Assembly: GCF_001854325.1 (NCBI RefSeq)
Contig: NZ_CP017754.1
Span: 1,736,001-1,800,000, forward strand
Length of the DNA: 64,000 bases
Source: Cupriavidus malaysiensis
GTDB lineage: Bacteria; Pseudomonadota; Gammaproteobacteria; Burkholderiales; Burkholderiaceae
Direction: 5' to 3'
Below, in pieces: positions 34,493 through 43,465 of this stretch. A program made the translations under genes and the position numbers. The number at the start of each line of letters is the position of its first letter. The stretch's first letter is position 1. Under the pieces are notes generated by a model that was not told where the DNA came from, made no database searches, and saw only the letters and a program-made list of their open reading frames with translations.

Positions 34493-34518
34493 TCCGCCGG
34501 CCCTGCGGGGCCAGCGGA
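34493..34518. terminator. Hairpin between convergent genes
   Basis: TCCGCCGGCCC (34493-34503) pairs with GGGCCAGCGGA (34508-34518) around a TGCG loop, with one mismatch. It lies between the convergent carboxypeptidase and lipoprotein genes. There is no T-tract, so intrinsic termination is uncertain. Confidence 0.4.
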
Positions 34519-34535
34519 GGCCGTGGCACAGCGTG

Positions 34536-35414
34536 TCAGTGCTGCTTCTTGCCGGTGCTCTTGCCCTTGGCGGCGGTGCCGCCGCTCTTGGCGGACGACT
34601 TGCCGGCCGTGGACTTGGCCGTGGACTTGGCCGTGGATGGCTTGGCGGACTTGGACGTCGCCTTGGCGGTGGTGGCCTTGCCGCCGCGATGGGCGCGCGT
34701 GGCGGCGCCATGGTGGCGGCCGGCGCGCGCCGCGGGCGCCGGGGCGGCGCCCGCATCGGCGATGGCCGTGCCGTTGCTGTCGAGCAGCTCGTAGGCGAGC
34801 ATCATGCCGTCGTCGTAGCCGCAGCGGGCCTTGACGGTCTCCCATTCATCGCTGCGGCCGCGCTTGTGCGCGGTGGCGCTGAAGGTGACCACCGAGGTGA
34901 CCGGCACGGCCTGCTTGCCCTGCGAGAAGCGGCCCGACCAGGATTCGCTGGTGGCCTGGCCGGCGGCGAGCGCGCCGGTGGGGATCTTCAGAGCGTCGAA
35001 GCGGGTCGAGCGCGGCACCACCCAGCTGGCGTGCGCGGCACAATCGGCCACGTCCGGCGCGGCATTCTCCGTCTTCATCAACTGCTCGCGCATCTGCGCG
35101 CGGTATTCGGCCAGGCTGACGTGGCCGCGGTCGGGCAGGGTGATGGTCTTGGTGGGTTCGGACGGCGCGGCCTTGGCCGGCGGCGCGGCAGCGGGAGAGA
35201 TGCTGGCGATGTTGGCGGCGATGGCCGAGGACGGTTTCGCGGCGGCCCGCGCATTCTGCGCGGGCATGGCGCCGCCGGTGCCGGTGGCCTGATCGGTGGC
35301 GGAGCCCGCCTGGTCCGGCGGCACGGCGCAGCCCACCAGGGCGATGGCGCCTGCCACGGCCGCGGCCAGCGTGGAAAGCCGGCCGCAGATCAACTGGGAA
35401 ATTCGTCGGATCAC
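34536..35414 (-). CDS. Hypothetical lipoprotein with a Lys/Ala/Ser-rich histone H1-like tail
   Basis: About 292 residues from a GTG at 35414; I do not recognise the core family. The N-terminus IRRISQLIC...AGAIALVGC gives a lipoprotein signal peptide with Cys29 as the acylation site. A Pro/Ala linker follows, then a conserved-looking globular part (LAEYRAQMREQLMKTENAAPDVADCAAHASWVVP and VTSVVTFSATAHKRGRSDEWETVKARCGYDDG) with two Cys that could form a disulfide. Residues 232-292 are a low-complexity basic tail of TAK, STAK and SAKS units like histone H1 or AlgP. A surface-anchored protein with a polycationic tail could bind peptidoglycan, LPS or DNA. The longer upstream frame to 35621 is unlikely to be translated. 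Confidence 0.7.
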   Translation of the reverse strand: MIRRISQLICGRLSTLAAAVAGAIALVGCAVPPDQAGSATDQATGTGGAMPAQNARAAAKPSSAIAANIASISPAAAPPAKAAPSEPTKTITLPDRGHVSLAEYRAQMREQLMKTENAAPDVADCAAHASWVVPRSTRFDALKIPTGALAAGQATSESWSGRFSQGKQAVPVTSVVTFSATAHKRGRSDEWETVKARCGYDDGMMLAYELLDSNGTAIADAGAAPAPAARAGRHHGAATRAHRGGKATTAKATSKSAKPSTAKSTAKSTAGKSSAKSGGTAAKGKSTGKKQH

Positions 35415-35671
35415 GGGGTCGTCTTGCTCGTTTGGCAAAGGGGGATTGACAAAGGACTGCCATGATAGAGGAAAGCATGCCGGCAAAGTTCCGGAATATT
35501 GCTTCCAGGCGTAACCGAGCCGTAACCTGGCGTGTGTCGCCGGCCATGCGTGGTGCTCGGTGCGTGTGCGCGCCAGGGCGCACGGAGGGGAGGGGGCGGC
35601 GCCTGGCGCCGCCTTTGCCACGGGCCGCGCCGCGACCGCCTGGCGGCGGTGCGGCGGCGGCCCCGGGGTGC

Positions 35672-36562
35672 TCAGCCCAGCACGCGCGAGGGCGCGGCCT
35701 TGACGAAGCGCAGCAGTTCGTCGAGCAGGGCGTTCAGGTCACGCTTGAGTTTGTCGAAGCCCGCGTTCGGCGCCAGGCCGACCTCGTCCATGTACAGCTT
35801 GCGGTTGATCTCGAGCTGCAGGCTGTGGCGGCCCGCCTGCGGCTGGCCGACCACGCGCACGATCTCCACGCCCTTGTAGGGGTGGTTGCGCCAGACGTCG
35901 TAGCCCATGTCCTTGAGCACGCCCTCCACGCGGTCGGTGAAGCGGGTGTCGCAGGTGGTGCCGTCGCGGTCGCCGACGACGAAGTCCGGATGCTGCAGGC
36001 CGGGGAATTCCGTCGCGTACTGCGCGGCTTCGCTCGGCATCGAGTGGCAGTTGATGTGCCAGGCGCTGCCGTGGCTGGCCACGGCGCGCTCGGCCAGCTT
36101 CTGCAGCTGTGCGTAGTAGGGCAGGTAGCAGCGCTCGATGCGCGCCTGCACCTCGTCCACGCTCAGCTTGCGGTCATAGATCGCCTCGCCGGTATCGAGC
36201 ACGCGCCAGACCAGGCCCTTGCCGAGCCGGGTCTTGGCGGTGGCCTGCTTCGGGCCGGGCCAGGGTGCGTCCAGCAGCGCCTCGTCGATCTCCTCGACGC
36301 CGCGGTTGGCATCGAGGTAGCTGCGCGGGAAGCCCGCGCACAGCAGCGGGATGCCGCGTGCCGGGGCATCGCCGTAGAGCTGGTCGACGAAGGTGTCTTC
36401 GGCCTGGCGCAGCAGCGGCAGGGGCAGCCCGGCGGCGGGGCGGAAATCCGCCGGGTAGGTGGTGGCGCTGTGCGGCGAATCGAGAAAGAGCGGACTGCTG
36501 TGGCCTTCCGGCAAGTGCAGGAAGTAGGGGCTGTCCGCGTTCTTTCGGTCTGCTTCGGTCAT
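35672..36562 (-). CDS. N-formylglutamate amidohydrolase
   Basis: A 296-residue FGase-family hydrolase that removes N-acyl groups from glutamate-like substrates; in histidine degradation the family member HutG deformylates N-formylglutamate. Characteristic segments are LFLDSPHSATTYPADF (metal-ligand His), RQAEDTFVDQLYGDAPARG, PRSYLDANRG and AWHINCHSMPSEA. No hut genes are nearby, so a different formyl or acyl amino acid is possible. The gene is 13 bp downstream of the Bug-type binding protein on the same strand, so the pair is probably an operon linking uptake of a carboxylate to its deacylation. Confidence 0.9.
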   Translation of the reverse strand: MTEADRKNADSPYFLHLPEGHSSPLFLDSPHSATTYPADFRPAAGLPLPLLRQAEDTFVDQLYGDAPARGIPLLCAGFPRSYLDANRGVEEIDEALLDAPWPGPKQATAKTRLGKGLVWRVLDTGEAIYDRKLSVDEVQARIERCYLPYYAQLQKLAERAVASHGSAWHINCHSMPSEAAQYATEFPGLQHPDFVVGDRDGTTCDTRFTDRVEGVLKDMGYDVWRNHPYKGVEIVRVVGQPQAGRHSLQLEINRKLYMDEVGLAPNAGFDKLKRDLNALLDELLRFVKAAPSRVLG

Positions 36563-36575
36563 GGTGCGGCTTGGC

Positions 36576-37559
36576 TTAGTCCAGGGAGATCTTGGCGGAA
36601 GCGGCGATGCGCTTGTTCTTGGCCACTTCGTTCTTGATCTGGGTGGCGAACTGGGCCGGCGTGTTGCCCACCGGGGTCGCGCCCAGCTTCTCCAGCTTAG
36701 CCTTCACTTCCGGCATTGCCAGCACCTTGAGGGCGGCAGCGTTCAGTTTGCTCTGCAGGTCGGCCGGCAGGTTGGCCGGGGCGATCAGGCCGAACCAAGA
36801 GGCGTCGTTGACTTCCGGCAGGCCGAGTTCGGCGAAGGTCGGCACATTGGGCAGGGCCGCCACGCGCTTGGGCGAGGCCACCGCCAGGGCGCGCAGCTTG
36901 CCGCCTTCGATGAAGGGCAGCGAGGAGGGCAGGTTGTCGAACAGGACCTGGACCTGGTTGGCCAGGGCATCGTTCAGCGCCGGGCCCACGCCCTTGTACG
37001 GCACGTGCAGCAGCTGGGTCTTGCTGCTCATCATGAACAGCTCGCCCATCATGTGCGAGACGCTGCCGTTGCCGGCCGAGCCGAAGGCGATCTTGCTGGG
37101 CTGCGAATGCGCCAGCGCGATGAAGGACTTCATGTCGGTGGCCTTGACCGCCGGGTTGATGCTCATCACGTTGGGCACCGAGGCCAGGTTGGTGATGGTG
37201 GTGAAGTCCTTGGTGGCGTCGTACGACAGGCGCGGGTAGACCGCCGGGTTGATGCCGTGCGTCGAGGCGGTGGCGATGCCGAGGGTGTAGCCGTCCGGCG
37301 TGGCCTTGGCCAGGTAGGCGGTGCCGATGCTGCCGCCGGCGCCGCCGCGGTTGTCCACCACCACGGCCTGGCCGAGCTGCTGGCCGAGCTTGTCGGCGAC
37401 GATGCGCGCCACGATGTCGGTGGTGCCGCCTGCCGGGAACGGCACGACCAGGGTGATCGGGTGCGTCGGGTAGCCTTGCGCGGCGGCGGTCAGCGAAACG
37501 CCGGCGGCGAGCGTGGCCGTGGCGGAAGCGAGGAGGCGGAGCATGTGGCGGCGTTGCAT
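36576..37559 (-). CDS. Bug/TctC family periplasmic substrate-binding protein
   Basis: Periplasmic binding protein of the tripartite tricarboxylate transporter (Bug) family, 327 residues, so abundant in Burkholderiales. A signal peptide MQRRHMLRLLASATATLAAG ends near AAAQ; the mature part begins YPTHPITLVVPFPAGGTTDIVAR, with DNRGGAGGSIGTAYLAKATPDGYTLG and the VLFDNLPSSLPFIEGGKLRALAV segment. No TctA/TctB membrane genes are adjacent, so it must share a transporter or act as a sensor. ATG 37559 has AAGGA upstream. Divergent from a LysR regulator and followed by N-formylglutamate amidohydrolase: a small regulated unit. Confidence 0.92.
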   Translation of the reverse strand: MQRRHMLRLLASATATLAAGVSLTAAAQGYPTHPITLVVPFPAGGTTDIVARIVADKLGQQLGQAVVVDNRGGAGGSIGTAYLAKATPDGYTLGIATASTHGINPAVYPRLSYDATKDFTTITNLASVPNVMSINPAVKATDMKSFIALAHSQPSKIAFGSAGNGSVSHMMGELFMMSSKTQLLHVPYKGVGPALNDALANQVQVLFDNLPSSLPFIEGGKLRALAVASPKRVAALPNVPTFAELGLPEVNDASWFGLIAPANLPADLQSKLNAAALKVLAMPEVKAKLEKLGATPVGNTPAQFATQIKNEVAKNKRIAASAKISLD

Positions 37560-37672
37560 GGAAATCCTTCGTTGGTAGGGAGTCTTCACGGGATTCTGCT
37601 TGGCGCTGCAAGAAGCGTGCAAACGAAATAAAATCCCATGGTCATTCCATTTGGTAGTGAAGTAGGTGGACG

Positions 37673-38575
37673 ATGCGGCGTGTATGTCCCTCCCTGACCG
37701 AACTGCAGGCCTTCGAGGCTGCGGCGAGGCATAGTAGTTTCACGCTGGCGGCCAAGGACCTGCATGTCACGCAGGGCGCCGTCAGCAAGCAGGTGCGCAG
37801 CCTCGAGCACTTTCTCGGGGCGGAACTGTTCGAGCGCGTGCGCCAGCGCCTGGTGCTGACCGATGCGGGGCGGCGCTACCTGGCGCGGGTGCAGCCCAGC
37901 CTGGCCGAGATCGAGGCGGCCAGCGTCGAGCTGATGGCGCGCCAGGGGCGCGGCGGCACGCTGCATATCGCCAGCCTGCCCACGCTCGGCGCGAAGTGGC
38001 TGATCCCGCGCCTGCCCCAGTTCTTCGCGCGCCACCCGGAGGTCACGCTGGAATTCGTGCCGCACGCCCAGGGCTACGATTTCGCGCGGCCTGACCTGGA
38101 CGCCGCGATCCGCTTCGGCGACGGCATCTGGCCGGGCAGCCTGGCCGACTACATGATCGGGCGCGAAGTGCTGCCGGTGTGCCGACCCGGCCTGCTGGCG
38201 GGCGAGCCGGGCGGCATGGCGGCGTCGCCGGCGACGCTGCTGCGCTACCCGCTGCTGCACCACACCACGGTGCCGGAGGCCTGGTCGGACTGGCTGTCGG
38301 CGCTCGGCGTCGACGCGCGCGAGGCCTGGGGCGGGGCACGCTTCGACCAGTTCTCGCTGCTCACGCAGGCGGCGGTGTCGGGCCTGGGCATCGCTCTGAT
38401 CCCGCGCTGCCTGATCGAGGAGGAACTGGCGTTGGGGGCGCTGGTGGTGGCGCATCCGGCGCGCGTGCTGAGCAGGAAGGGCTATTACCTTTGCTATCCC
38501 GAGCAGAAGCAGCACCTGCCTGCCTTGCAGACCTTCCGCGCCTGGGTGATGGAAGGCGTGGACGTGGTGGCCTGA
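37673..38575 (+). CDS. LysR-family transcriptional regulator (GcvA-like)
   Basis: 300 residues. The winged HTH is LTELQAFEAAARHSSFTLAAKDLHVTQGAVSKQVRSLEHFLGAELFER (about 8-55), a GcvA-type beginning. The effector domain (GTLHIASLPTLGAKWLIPRL, FARPDLDAAIRFGDG, VSGLGIALIPRCLIEEEL) is complete. It is divergent from the Bug-protein/FGase unit across 113 bp, where ATGG-N5-CCAT at 37638-37650 could be part of a LysR site. By the usual arrangement it controls that unit and itself. ATG 37673 begins the protein without an obvious strong ribosome-binding site. Confidence 0.92.
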   Translation: MRRVCPSLTELQAFEAAARHSSFTLAAKDLHVTQGAVSKQVRSLEHFLGAELFERVRQRLVLTDAGRRYLARVQPSLAEIEAASVELMARQGRGGTLHIASLPTLGAKWLIPRLPQFFARHPEVTLEFVPHAQGYDFARPDLDAAIRFGDGIWPGSLADYMIGREVLPVCRPGLLAGEPGGMAASPATLLRYPLLHHTTVPEAWSDWLSALGVDAREAWGGARFDQFSLLTQAAVSGLGIALIPRCLIEEELALGALVVAHPARVLSRKGYYLCYPEQKQHLPALQTFRAWVMEGVDVVA

Positions 38576-38830
38576 GGCCCGCTGCAGGCCGCGCACTACC
38601 GCACCGCGCACCGCCACACGCAATCGCATCGATCTGCACCGGGCCGCAGCGGGCGGCACCCGCTCGCGCTAATTTTCGCTTACAAATTCGACATGCCGGT
38701 TTCGTTCGGCGATCCGCCGCGATCGCGCCTGGCGCGTTTACTCGACATCGGGGCAGGCTGCCGCGCGCCACGGCCATGCGGCAGCGCCCCATCCGATCGA
38801 CCTGCTGCGCAGCTGCGCGGGAGCCTGACG

Positions 38831-40213
38831 ATGATGGATCGCGCCACCGGGGCCGGCATTGCCCTCAACCGCTTCGGCCTGGGTGCACGGCCCGACGAAG
38901 ACCTGCCGGCCGACCCCCAGGGGTGGCTGCTGCAGCAGTTCGACCGCTACGAGGCGCGTCCGCCGGCGTGGTCGGCGCAGCCTGGCAGCGCCGACCTGGC
39001 GGCCCGCTATGCGCAGCAGCAGCGCGCGGTGCGTGAGCAGCAGGGCGATGCCAGGGCGGCTGCTCGCCAGGCGCTGCAGCAGGGCCTGCGCGAGAGCTAC
39101 CGCGGCGCGGTCGACGCGCGCGTGGCGTCGGCGCTGCTGACGCCGGCGCCCTTCGTCGAGCGCCTGGTGCATTTCTGGGCCAACCATTTCGCGGTCTCGG
39201 CCGAGAAGCCGGTGGTGGCCGGCCTGGCCGGTGCCTTCGAGGCGGAGGCGATCCGCCCTCACGTGCTGGGCCGCTTCGAGGACATGCTGCTGGCGGTCGA
39301 ACAGCATCCGGCCATGCAGGTCTTCCTCGACCAGGTGCGCTCGGCCGGCCCCGACAGCATGGCGGCGATGCAGGCCACGCGGCGCAATGCCGAGCGCGTC
39401 CCCGGCCTCAACGAGAACCTGGCGCGGGAGATCCTCGAACTGCACACCCTTGGGGTGCGCAGCGGTTACCAGCAGGCCGACGTGACCGAGTTCGCGCGCG
39501 CCCTGACCGGCTGGAGCGTCGGCGGCCTGGGCCCACGCGACGAGGGCACTCCCGGCGCCTTCCTGTTCCGCGCCCGGCTGCACGAGCCGGGCGCCCGCAC
39601 GATCCTCGGCAAGGCTTATGCCCAGCCGGGCGAGGGCCAGGCGCGCGCAGTGCTGCACGACCTGGCGCAGGCGCCCGCCACCGCGCAGCACCTGGCCGCC
39701 AAGCTCGCGCGCCACTTCGTCGCCGATAATCCGCCGCCGGCACTGGTGGCGCGGCTGGCCGATGCCTACCTGCGCGGCGGCGGCGAGCTGCCGGCGCTGT
39801 ACCGCGAGCTGGTGCGTGCGCCGGAAGCCTGGGCGCCGGCACCGGCGAAGTTCAAGACGCCGTGGGACTGGACGCTGTCCTCGCTGCGCGGGCTGGGCGT
39901 GCGCGAACCCGGCCGCCTGCCCTACGCACCGCTGCTGGCGCAGCTCGGCCAGCCGGTCTGGCGCCCCGGCTCGCCGGCCGGCTATGACGACATCGCGGCC
40001 AGCTGGGCCGCCCCCGACGCGCTGGTGCGGCGGGTCGAGCTGGCCCAGCGCTTCGCCGCGCGCGTGGGCGACCGGCTCGATGCCCGCGCGCTGGCGCCGC
40101 GCCTGCTGCCGGGCACCCTGAGCCCGGCCACCGGCGAGGCCGTGGCGCGCGCCGAGAGCCCGGCCACCGCGCTTGCGCTGCTGCTGGTTTCCCCCGATTT
40201 CCTGCGGAGATGA
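38831..40213 (+). CDS. DUF1800 domain-containing protein
   Basis: A 460-residue DUF1800 protein; the family is of unknown function and nearly always encoded with a DUF1501 protein, as here. Recognised by LNRFGLGARPDED near the start, ERLVHFWANHFAVSAEK (about 115), NENLAREILELHTLGVRSGYQQADVTEFARALTGWSV (about 195-230) and AKLARHFVADNPPPALVARLADAY. No signal peptide was found after ATG 38831. The frame extends upstream, but that region is unlike the family and a GGGA site fits 38831. Its stop overlaps the next start (ATGA), so both are translationally coupled. Confidence 0.88.
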   Translation: MMDRATGAGIALNRFGLGARPDEDLPADPQGWLLQQFDRYEARPPAWSAQPGSADLAARYAQQQRAVREQQGDARAAARQALQQGLRESYRGAVDARVASALLTPAPFVERLVHFWANHFAVSAEKPVVAGLAGAFEAEAIRPHVLGRFEDMLLAVEQHPAMQVFLDQVRSAGPDSMAAMQATRRNAERVPGLNENLAREILELHTLGVRSGYQQADVTEFARALTGWSVGGLGPRDEGTPGAFLFRARLHEPGARTILGKAYAQPGEGQARAVLHDLAQAPATAQHLAAKLARHFVADNPPPALVARLADAYLRGGGELPALYRELVRAPEAWAPAPAKFKTPWDWTLSSLRGLGVREPGRLPYAPLLAQLGQPVWRPGSPAGYDDIAASWAAPDALVRRVELAQRFAARVGDRLDARALAPRLLPGTLSPATGEAVARAESPATALALLLVSPDFLRR

Positions 40214-41367
40214 CCGCCATGCTGACACGCCGACATTTCCTCTGCGTCGCCGGTTCTGGCGCCGGTGCGCTGCTGGTCGCGCCGCGCATGGTGTTCGCCC
40301 GCGTCGAGTCGGAGCGCCGCTTCGTCTTCATCATCCAGCGCGGCGCCGCCGACGGGCTGGATACGCTGATTCCCTACGCCGACCCGGGCTATGCGCGCCT
40401 GCGCGGCGCGCTGGCCGTCGATCCGGCACAGGCCGCGCGGCTGGACGGCACCTTCGCGCTGCACGCTGCGCTGGCGGAGACCGCGAGGATGTATGCGTTG
40501 GGACAGGCGCTGCTGCTGCATGCGGTGGCGTCGCCCTACCGCGACCGTTCGCACTTTGACGGCCAGAACGTGCTGGAGACCGGCGGCAAGGCGCCTTACC
40601 TGGTCAAGGACGGCTGGCTGAACCGGCTGGCGGGACTGCTGCCGCGCCGCGACGACGATGCCATCGCCTTCGCGCCGACGGTGCCGGCGGCGCTGCGCGG
40701 TGCCGCGCCGGTCAGTTCCTACGCGCCCTCGGCGCTGCCGTCCGCGCCCGACGACCTGCTGCTGCGCGTGGGCCAGCTCTACGCCCGCGACGCCGAGCTG
40801 CATCCGCTATGGGCCGCGGCCATGCAGGCGCGCGGCCTGGCCGGCGATGCCGGCGCGCGCCAGGACCCGGCCAGCCTGGGCCGGCTGGCCGCGGGCTTCC
40901 TGGCCAGGCCGGACGGGCCGCGTATCGCCATGATCGAGACCGGCGGCTGGGATACCCACAGCGCGCAGGCGCAGCGGCTGGCGGCGCGGCTCAAGGCGCT
41001 CGACACCCTGGTGGCGGCGCTGCGCGACGGCCTGGGGACAGCCTGGGAGCGCACCACCGTGCTGGTGGCCACGGAGTTCGGGCGCACCGCCGCCGCCAAC
41101 GGCACCGGCGGCACCGACCACGGCACCGGCGCGGCGGCCATGCTGCTGGGCGGTGCCGTGCATGGCGGGCGCGTGCTGGCCGATTGGCCAGGCTTGTCGC
41201 AGAGCGCTTTGTATCAGGGGCGGGACCTGCGTCCGACCCTGGCGCTGGATGGTGTGATCGCCGCCGCGGCGGCGGAGAGTTTCGGCCTCGACAGCGAGCG
41301 CGTGGCGCGCACGCTGTTTGCGCCGGCGGCGGGCGGAGCGCTGCCGCAAGGGTTGGTGCGTACCTGA
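40210..41367 (+). CDS. DUF1501 domain-containing protein, Tat-exported
   Basis: A 385-residue member of the DUF1501 (sulfatase/phosphatase-superfamily-like) group. The N-terminus TRRHFLCVAGSGAGALLVAPRMVFA is a twin-arginine signal, so the protein is probably exported folded, possibly with a metal. Visible blocks are FIIQRGAADGLDTLIPYAD, RDRSHFDGQNVLETGG, MIETGGWDTHSAQAQRL and VATEFGRTAAANGTGGTDHGTGAAAMLLGGAV, the conserved metal-site segments. It overlaps and follows the DUF1800 gene. The pair may form a secreted or periplasmic complex; substrate unknown. Confidence 0.9.
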   Translation: MTAMLTRRHFLCVAGSGAGALLVAPRMVFARVESERRFVFIIQRGAADGLDTLIPYADPGYARLRGALAVDPAQAARLDGTFALHAALAETARMYALGQALLLHAVASPYRDRSHFDGQNVLETGGKAPYLVKDGWLNRLAGLLPRRDDDAIAFAPTVPAALRGAAPVSSYAPSALPSAPDDLLLRVGQLYARDAELHPLWAAAMQARGLAGDAGARQDPASLGRLAAGFLARPDGPRIAMIETGGWDTHSAQAQRLAARLKALDTLVAALRDGLGTAWERTTVLVATEFGRTAAANGTGGTDHGTGAAAMLLGGAVHGGRVLADWPGLSQSALYQGRDLRPTLALDGVIAAAAAESFGLDSERVARTLFAPAAGGALPQGLVRT

Positions 41368-41426
41368 GAAACGATCGCGGGACGGGAGAAGGGCGGGGAG
41401 CCGCGGGGCCTGTGGCCCGGGACGGC

Positions 41427-41455
41427 GGGAACAAGGGGGAGCGGGGGAGCGGGGG
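41427..41455 (+). other. G-run array downstream of the DUF1501 gene
   Basis: GGG (41427-41429) then three G5 runs (41435-41439, 41443-41447, 41451-41455) separated by AGC. The last three form an 8-bp tandem repeat GGGGGAGC. It meets the G-quadruplex pattern and lies in the 230-bp gap between the convergent DUF1501 and VWA genes, which otherwise shows no feature. Confidence 0.5.
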
Positions 41456-41597
41456 CGGCGGCGCGTGCCGGGGACGTGCCGCCACGGCATCGCGCAGGCA
41501 GGACGCCGCCGGCAGAGGCTGTCAGGGGCCGGCGGCGTCCGCGGTGCCTGGCCGGCCGCCGGCGTGCGAGGTGCTGCCTGGACGCCTGCCCGGATAC

Positions 41598-42773
41598 TTA
41601 CTTGGACAGCGTGCGCATGGCCTGTTCGAGTCCGGCCAGCGTGACCGGATACATGCGCGACTTCATCAGCTGGTTGATCACCGAGATCGACTGGCGGTAC
41701 TGCCACAGCCCTTCCGGCTCGGGATTCAGCCAGGCGAAGCGCGGGAACTGCTCGGTGATGCGGTTCAGCCAGACCGCGCCGGCCTCCGCGTTGTTGTACT
41801 CGACCGAGCCGCCGGGCTGCAGGATCTCGTAGGGGCTCATGGTGGCGTCGCCGACGAAGATCAGCTTGTAGTCCGGGGTGTACTTGTGGATCAGGTCCCA
41901 GGTGGCGATCTTCTCCGCGTGGCGGCGGCGGTTGTTCTTCCACACGTAGTCATACAGGCAGTTGTGGAAGTAGTAGTACTCGAGGTGCTTGAACTCGCTC
42001 TTGGTGGCCGAGAACAGCTCCTCGACGCGCTTGATGTGGTCGTCCATCGAACCGCCCACGTCCATCAGCATCAGCACCTTGACCTTGTTGTGGCGCTCGG
42101 GCCGCAGCTTGATGTCGAGCATGCCCGCGTTGGCCGCGGTCGAGTGGATGGTGTCGTCCAGGTCCAGTTCGGTGTCGGCTCCTTCCCGCGCGAAGCGGCG
42201 CAGGCGGCGCAGCGCCACCTTGATGTTGCGCGTGCCGAGCTCGACCTGGTCGTCGTAGTCCTTGTAGGAGCGCGCTTCCCACACCTTGATGGCGGTGCGG
42301 TTGCCCTTGGACGGCCCGCCGATGCGGATGCCCTCGGGGTTGTAGCCGCCGTGGCCGAAGGGCGAGGTGCCGCCGGTGCCGATCCACTTGTTGCCGCCCT
42401 CGTGCTTCTCCTTCTGCTCCTCGAGCAGCTGCTTGAGGCGCTCCATCAGCTTGTCGAGCCCGCCCATGGCCTCGATCTTGGCCTTCTCCTCGTCGCTGAG
42501 CTCGCGCTGCAGCGTCTTCTGCAGCCAGTCGAGCGGGATGTCGGACTTCCAGTCGACCAGGCTCTCCACGCCTTTGAAGTAGGCCGCGAAGGTCTGGTCG
42601 AACTTGTCGAAGTGCTTCTCGTCCTTGACCAGCGTCATGCGCGACAGGTAGTAGAACTCGTCGATGGAAGGGGCGATGACCTCCGCCTTGAGCGCTTCCA
42701 GCATGGTCAGGTACTCCTTGACCGAGACGGGAAGCTTGGCGTGGCGCAGCGAGAAGAAGAAATCGATCAGCAT
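41598..42773 (-). CDS. VWA domain-containing protein (CoxE-like)
   Basis: A 391-residue protein with a C-terminal von Willebrand factor A domain of the CoxE/YehP-like group, commonly partnered with MoxR ATPases in metalloenzyme maturation or complex remodelling. The N-terminal part (MLIDFFFSLRHAKLPVSVKEYLTMLEAL) is the family's helical region, with a Glu/Lys-rich segment near 140. The MIDAS site reads VLMLMDVGGSMDDHIKR, where the usual DxSxS has become DVGGS, seen also in relatives. The domain continues YYYFHNCLYDYVWKNNRRRH and IFVGDATMSPYEI. It ends a minus-strand cluster moxR-GNAT-VWA and presumably works with the MoxR ATPase. Confidence 0.88.
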   Translation of the reverse strand: MLIDFFFSLRHAKLPVSVKEYLTMLEALKAEVIAPSIDEFYYLSRMTLVKDEKHFDKFDQTFAAYFKGVESLVDWKSDIPLDWLQKTLQRELSDEEKAKIEAMGGLDKLMERLKQLLEEQKEKHEGGNKWIGTGGTSPFGHGGYNPEGIRIGGPSKGNRTAIKVWEARSYKDYDDQVELGTRNIKVALRRLRRFAREGADTELDLDDTIHSTAANAGMLDIKLRPERHNKVKVLMLMDVGGSMDDHIKRVEELFSATKSEFKHLEYYYFHNCLYDYVWKNNRRRHAEKIATWDLIHKYTPDYKLIFVGDATMSPYEILQPGGSVEYNNAEAGAVWLNRITEQFPRFAWLNPEPEGLWQYRQSISVINQLMKSRMYPVTLAGLEQAMRTLSK

Positions 42774-42818
42774 GGTGGTGCTCTCGGTTGGCGCTGGGTG
42801 GGCGTCGGCGGCGCGCGC

Positions 42819-43424
42819 TCAGCGCGGCAGGTCCAGCCGGTACTGCAGGTGTCGCTTCACCGCCAGCCATTCGCTGGCGATGATGGAGAACACCACGGTG
42901 TCGCGCAGCGAGCCGTCGGGCATGCGCTGGTGGTTGCGCAGCACGCCGTCCTGCTTGGCGCCGAGCCGCGCGATGGCGGCGCGGCTCTGGTGGTTCATCC
43001 AGTGGGTGCGGAATTCCACCGCGATGCAGTCGAGCTGCTCGAAGGCATGCGCGAGCAGCAGCAGCTTGCACTCGGTGTTGACGGCGGTGCGCTGCACACG
43101 CCGCGCGTACCAGGTGTGGCCGATCTCCAGGCGACGGTTGACCGGGTCGACGTTGAAGTAGCGCGTGGCGCCCACCACCGCGCCCGGGCGGCCGTCGACG
43201 ATCTCGCGCACCACGAAGGGCATGGCGTGCAGGCGATCGCGCATGTCCAGCGCGGTGTCGAGCCACGCGCGCGTCTGCTCGGGCGCGGGTACCGAGGTGT
43301 ACCAGAGCTTCCACAGCTCGCCGTCGGCGGCGGCCGCCTTCACCTCGTCCTCGTGGGCGTGGCTGAGCGGCTCCAGCATGGCGTGCGTGCCGGCGAGCGT
43401 GACGGGTTCGATGAAACGTGTCAT
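42819..43424 (-). CDS. GNAT family N-acetyltransferase (RimJ-like)
   Basis: A 201-residue acetyltransferase of the RimJ/RimL type. Features are VTLAGTHAMLEPLSHAHEDEVKAA at the N-terminus, GATRYFNVDPVNRRLEIGHTWYARRVQRTAVNTECKLLLLAHAFE across the acetyl-CoA-binding region, and IAVEFRTHWMNHQSRAAIARLGAKQDGVLRNH near the end, where relatives acetylate ribosomal or other N-termini. It lies between the VWA and MoxR genes on the same strand (gaps of 45 and 41 bp), so it is probably cotranscribed, although acetyltransferases are not part of the usual MoxR-VWA unit. Confidence 0.88.
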   Translation of the reverse strand: MTRFIEPVTLAGTHAMLEPLSHAHEDEVKAAAADGELWKLWYTSVPAPEQTRAWLDTALDMRDRLHAMPFVVREIVDGRPGAVVGATRYFNVDPVNRRLEIGHTWYARRVQRTAVNTECKLLLLAHAFEQLDCIAVEFRTHWMNHQSRAAIARLGAKQDGVLRNHQRMPDGSLRDTVVFSIIASEWLAVKRHLQYRLDLPR

Positions 43425-43465
43425 GGCCAGGGCGTGATGGTCGGCGGGGTCGCGCGCGGCGCGGG

